The translations under genes were made by a program, and so were the position numbers. This document shows positions 60,654 through 64,000 of a stretch of 64,000 nucleotides of DNA, piece by piece; position 1 is the first letter of the stretch, and the number at the start of each line of letters is the position of its first letter. The notes beneath the pieces were generated by a model, which was not told the DNA's origin, searched no databases, and worked only from the letters and a program-made list of their open reading frames with translations. Where the stretch lies: NCBI GenBank assembly GCA_916610825.1, contig OU744450.1, positions 6,096,030 through 6,160,029 of the forward strand. Reading direction: 5' to 3'. The stretch comes from Haliclystus octoradiatus. Lineage: Eukaryota; Cnidaria; Staurozoa; Stauromedusae; Haliclystidae.

Positions 60654-62470
60654 ATGGCTGCTACAGACTCAAAAACGCCTGTTGCAACCTTCAAGGTTTG
60701 AGTTTTGATTACTTTGTCGTTGTTCGCTGATCGCGTCTCATTCCCAGTCAAGTATAACTTTATATTATTTATATTATAGCTCGTTTTAGTTGGAGATGGT
60801 GGTACTGGCAAAACTACTTTCGTGAAACGACATCGAACAGGAGAATTTGAGAAGAAATACATAGGTGAGCTTGCTGAAAGACCAAGTTGTAGTTACGTTT
60901 CCCGCGCTTCGATTTCAGTGAATAGGTTTATTATAAATTATGCGTTATACACCTGACCGTTGTAAATACTAATGAATGTGACCATATTGAAATTATTTTA
61001 CATTGAATGATGAATGAATCAACCATAGACGATACCCTCTCAGCAGCAAGATCGCAATGTATAACACTTTTTGACTGTTAGACTAATGACTGTAGTACGG
61101 CTGTGTGGTAACATGCACTGGGATGAAAAAGTACAACTCTGGAGTAAGAATTTATTGAGAATATGACATAACGATAAAGTATTGGTTAGTCTGAGGAAAA
61201 TATTGATCTTGATTCTGGGCAGCCAGGCTCCAGTTTATCTGGGCTATAAACTAAATAAGAATGATATCTTCATATTTCAAACCGTAGAGTCTGCTGTCTG
61301 CAAGATCTTAGCTGCAGAACAGGAATTTCATTATTGATCTGGGCCTTTTCTGGCCGCACACCAGACTGTAGAGGTTGTTTAATTTGTGCAGTTGATTTAT
61401 TTTTCAAATCATGTTTTTGTGCGAAGCGCCGTTTTGGTTACTTTTCTCCTGTTCTGCAACTGGATTTAGTTAAAAATGTATAAAAATTGTAAAATCAAGA
61501 CAAAATGTGCGGCTAGAAAAGGGCAAACGTCAATATTGAAATTCTTGTTTTGTGGTCTGGGCTGCACATTTTATGTGACAGTTTTCTATATGTTGATAAA
61601 ATGAACAAAACGTTAACTAAATCCAGCTGCAGAACAGCATAAACGGTGCTTCCAGCCACAATAATTTATGATTCAAAAATGAATTAGCCGAATTATGAAC
61701 TCTAGTCTGGTCTGCATTGTCCCCCGCAGGGATATTTTATAAATTTACAGTATTTCAGATCAAGCTGTAACTCAGATTCAAAAGGCTACAATTTGACCTC
61801 TTGAGATTTGATTAAATTTAGTTGAATAACAGTGTTGGAAAATCTGCTGCGCGCCTAGGATCTCAGGCGCCCACAACAAACTTTTCAGTCTGGGCTGTAT
61901 GCTTTGTCGTCAGGCTTGCAGGAAAAAATGGAGAAAAACATTTATTTGATTCTGAAAGATATGTCCATGCAACATGCATGAAATTGTTCAATCTTTTGGC
62001 GAATTTCAGCCTATTTTCTGCCTTAATCGACTCTAAAAAAATTATTTTTCAACCAATTTTCAGCCCCTATCCATAGTTCCAGTCCATTTCATCATTTGTA
62101 CATTCATATGTGATGTTACTTGATGACTTGAATCTTGACATTTATTTCTGTTCTAGCCACTCTTGGAGTTGAAGTTAATCCCCTTGAATTCTACACAAAT
62201 TATGGACTAATCCTGTTCAATGTATGGGATACTGCCGGTCAAGAAAAATTTGGTGGCCTTCGTGATGGTTATTATATACAAGGTCAATGTGCTATTATTA
62301 TGTTTGATGTTACATCAAGAGTCACATACAAAAACGTACCAAATTGGCATAGGGATCTTACCAGAGTATGTGAGAAAATTCCTATTGTATTATGTGGTAA
62401 TAAAGTTGATGTAAAAGATAGAAAAGTTAAACCAAAGGCAATCACATTTCACCGAAAAAAGAATTTACAG
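60654..62470 (+). CDS. RAN: GTPase Ran, first three coding exons (C-terminus not in window)
   Basis: Exons 60654-60695, 60780-60864 and 62157-62470 are GT-AG and in phase, giving 147 residues. They carry the P-loop GDGGTGKTT (19-27), the effector region KKYIATLGVEV, the switch [21 protein letters not shown] and the base-recognition NKVD (124-127). Ran's GTP/GDP gradient drives importin and exportin transport and spindle assembly. Identity to the family is very high ([19 protein letters not shown]). The SAK motif, last helix and acidic C-terminal tail (about 70 residues) are absent. I found no matching exon between 62471 and 64000, so the last exon probably lies beyond the edge. The frame reading through the exon 3 donor to 62614 is intronic. 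The gene is divergent from Nup88. Confidence 0.94.
61310..61637. repeat. Interleaved inverted repeats in Ran intron 2
   Basis: 61318-61360 (CAGGAATTTCATTATTGATC...GGCCGCACA) pairs with 61507-61550. 61449-61474 (CTGTTCTGCAACTGGATTTA) pairs with 61611-61636. The two pairs overlap, suggesting two decayed TIR elements, one inserted in or beside the other. No coding capacity. Confidence 0.6.
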
Positions 62471-62522
62471 GTAGGATATCAAATTCTAATGTCTACAGGT
62501 AGGATATCAAATTCTAACGTCT
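62467..62522 (+). repeat. Tandem duplication of the Ran exon 3 splice donor
   Basis: Two 28-bp units (62467-62494, 62495-62522) differ by one base. Each contains ACAG|GTAGGATATC, so there are two equal 5' splice sites 28 bases apart. Use of the second would add 28 nt and shift the frame. Confidence 0.85.
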
Positions 62523-62746
62523 ATCTGTCAAGGCGAAGACTCCATAATTTAAGTTCAACATTCATGCTGGATCCAATTGTTATCAAAAATAACCCAAATT
62601 GGTTAAATCCTTGAATCAAATTTAACAATTTATGTTATATGACTGTGAGAGCCTGTGTACACACTTGTATATTGATTTTGTAGAGGAAAACTAAATCAGA
62701 TTGATCCCGGTGCAGTTGCATGATAGATTATTTAGCATTTTTTTCA

Positions 62747-63736
62747 AGCACGCTCTTGGCGCGCTCGTCTGACTTGGATCGGCTCAGTGCCTTGATGCTC
62801 AGGGTGGCACAAAAATTTTTGCCTTCGGCGAACCAGCTTTCAGTCACATATAACCTTCGGATTTTTGTTTCTATAACTGTACTCCATTTCCAATGTCCAA
62901 AATCAGTTTGTGCATAGGAATTTATTTTAGGAATATTTTAAATTAACAATCAGAATAGTCATTCAAGCAAAAATTAAGTGTAATTTCCAACACTGTATAA
63001 ACAAACTAAACCAAATGGCATATGCTTGATGTATGGGCTGTAATTATTATATTGCTATAAACTTTCATTCTTACAAGCAGAACATCTCTGAAGTTCAATG
63101 CATTTTTGTAAGCTGAAATATATTTCTCAGAAAAGAATGCTTTGTGATCAAAGTAAGAGAATTTGATTGAAAGCAGACTTTGAAATAAAACCTAATCGTT
63201 TTATCTGTGTCCTCAATTAAATTGTTCTATTCCAACCAGAAAGTATAGGCCATTTAATGATCACTAGTTTCTGATTCTTGAGATCGTTTTTGTGTTGAGC
63301 AGCCATCTTGATCAGCTTTCAATTGTCATTTTTCATCTCTTTGTTATGCTAATTAGAAAATCTAAAAAGCCGTGGAGGCGTTTTTGTTCACGCTTCAGTT
63401 AGCACGTGGAAATGAAGCGGGAAAATGGCCAAAACAATAACTTTTCTCGTTGTTTAATATCATTTTATGAGTTGAAATCCAACATTTTTTGAGATTATTG
63501 TTCAGTTTTAACATTTCCGAAGGCCAGATCTTTGGATTCAAGAAATGAAGACGATAAAATTAGTTTTCTTCGAATTGTAGAAGAAATGAATGAAAGTAAA
63601 CTTCGGAAAACTTCGGAATTTTGCCCTAGCTTCGGCGAACTACGTTCGCAGGTTCGGACTGTTTGTGCCACCCTGTTGATGCTGGCTCGCTCCAAATGCT
63701 CTGGCTCGCTGGTTTTGAGCGAGCCAAGCCGTGCTA
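62747..63736. mobile_element. Outer palindromic element hosting a hAT-like insertion
   Basis: The flanks of the inner element are themselves inverted: AGCACGCTCTTGGCGCGCTC at the left and, on the other strand, AGCACGGCTTGGCTCGCTC at the right. The ends are not sharply defined. It lies in the intron after Ran exon 3. Confidence 0.55.
62800..63675. mobile_element. Non-autonomous hAT/P-like element with perfect 8-bp target duplication
   Basis: 876 bp with perfect 14-bp ends CAGGGTGGCACAAA, flanked by TTGATGCT at 62792-62799 and 63676-63683. The subterminal TTCGGCGAAC words are also inverted. No transposase frame. The 8-bp target and CAGGG end favour hAT. Confidence 0.88.
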
Positions 63737-64000
63737 TGTTTCCAGACATAACCGGAAACGCTATTTTTAGATGAACCTGGGGGTTGTGTATTTAAAATAA
63801 AATGAATCGCCTCGTTCTAGAATCGATTGCCATGGTGATGAATTTAAAATTAAAGATGGTGTTGAGTTGAATGTCGTAAATCCAAGCAATAAGCTCACAA
63901 TGTAGTGATTGCACAACTGAAAGGAATTGCCATAACTAATTATGCGTTATTTTTAATAAATTACCAATAATTTATAAAATTTGGCTCGAAATTCATCATA
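63737..64000. other. Right edge, no feature seen
   Basis: AT-rich sequence, presumably still inside the Ran intron. I found no Ran C-terminal exon, repeat end or other gene here. Confidence 0.4.

Noticed and set aside
61822..62076. 84-residue open frame in Ran intron 2
   Set aside because: No homology recognised and it lies wholly between two well-supported Ran exons.
62471..62614. Continuation of Ran exon 3 to the in-frame stop
   Set aside because: The sequence past CAG|GTAGG no longer matches Ran (expected YYDISAK) and starts at a strong donor, so it is intronic.

Overview
This is a window of AT-rich animal (metazoan, probably invertebrate) nuclear DNA. The genes are split by many GT-AG introns, the proteins are animal orthologues, and the introns are packed with transposon debris (Gypsy LTR element, tRNA-derived SINE, pogo-like and hAT-like MITEs, fold-back elements). 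The species cannot be fixed from sequence alone. I assembled the gene models by hand: splice sites were read from the sequence, reading phase was checked across every junction, and the translation was compared with remembered family motifs.

Layout. (1) 8311 down to 1 (minus): 5' part of CUEDC1, a CUE-domain protein, running off the left edge. Its first intron carries an intact 3.2-kb DNA transposon with a Mutator-like transposase and TTAA-flanked ends. (2) 35224 down to 9260 (minus): complete SMG6/EST1A, the PIN endonuclease of nonsense-mediated mRNA decay, in 19 exons (1217 aa). Its next-to-last large intron holds a complete, apparently very young Gypsy retrotransposon (11235-16072) with identical LTRs and a 5-bp target duplication, followed by a SINE. 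(3) 35897-37057 (plus): an intronless gene for a 386-aa protein made of two copies of one unrecognised module, head-to-head with SMG6. (4) 60365 down to 39373 (minus): complete Nup88 nucleoporin in 16 exons (760 aa). Its introns hold a 0.94-kb near-palindrome (46453-47394) and a 3.1-kb nested fold-back (about 56687-59775). (5) 60654 onward (plus): the first three coding exons of the GTPase Ran. The C-terminal exon is not found before the right edge.

Nup88 and Ran both serve nucleocytoplasmic transport and are transcribed divergently from a 288-bp gap containing a perfect E2F-type site. Most remaining DNA is repeats. The main families are: a roughly 180-bp pogo-like MITE flanked by TA, once amplified as a 206-bp tandem array; a roughly 200-bp MITE built of the palindrome GTTCATGAAC; a roughly 175-205-bp MITE with CAGGGTCCGAC ends and 8-bp target duplications; and larger hAT-like non-autonomous elements with perfect 8-bp duplications. 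No prokaryotic features, CRISPR array, rRNA or confident functional tRNA were seen.
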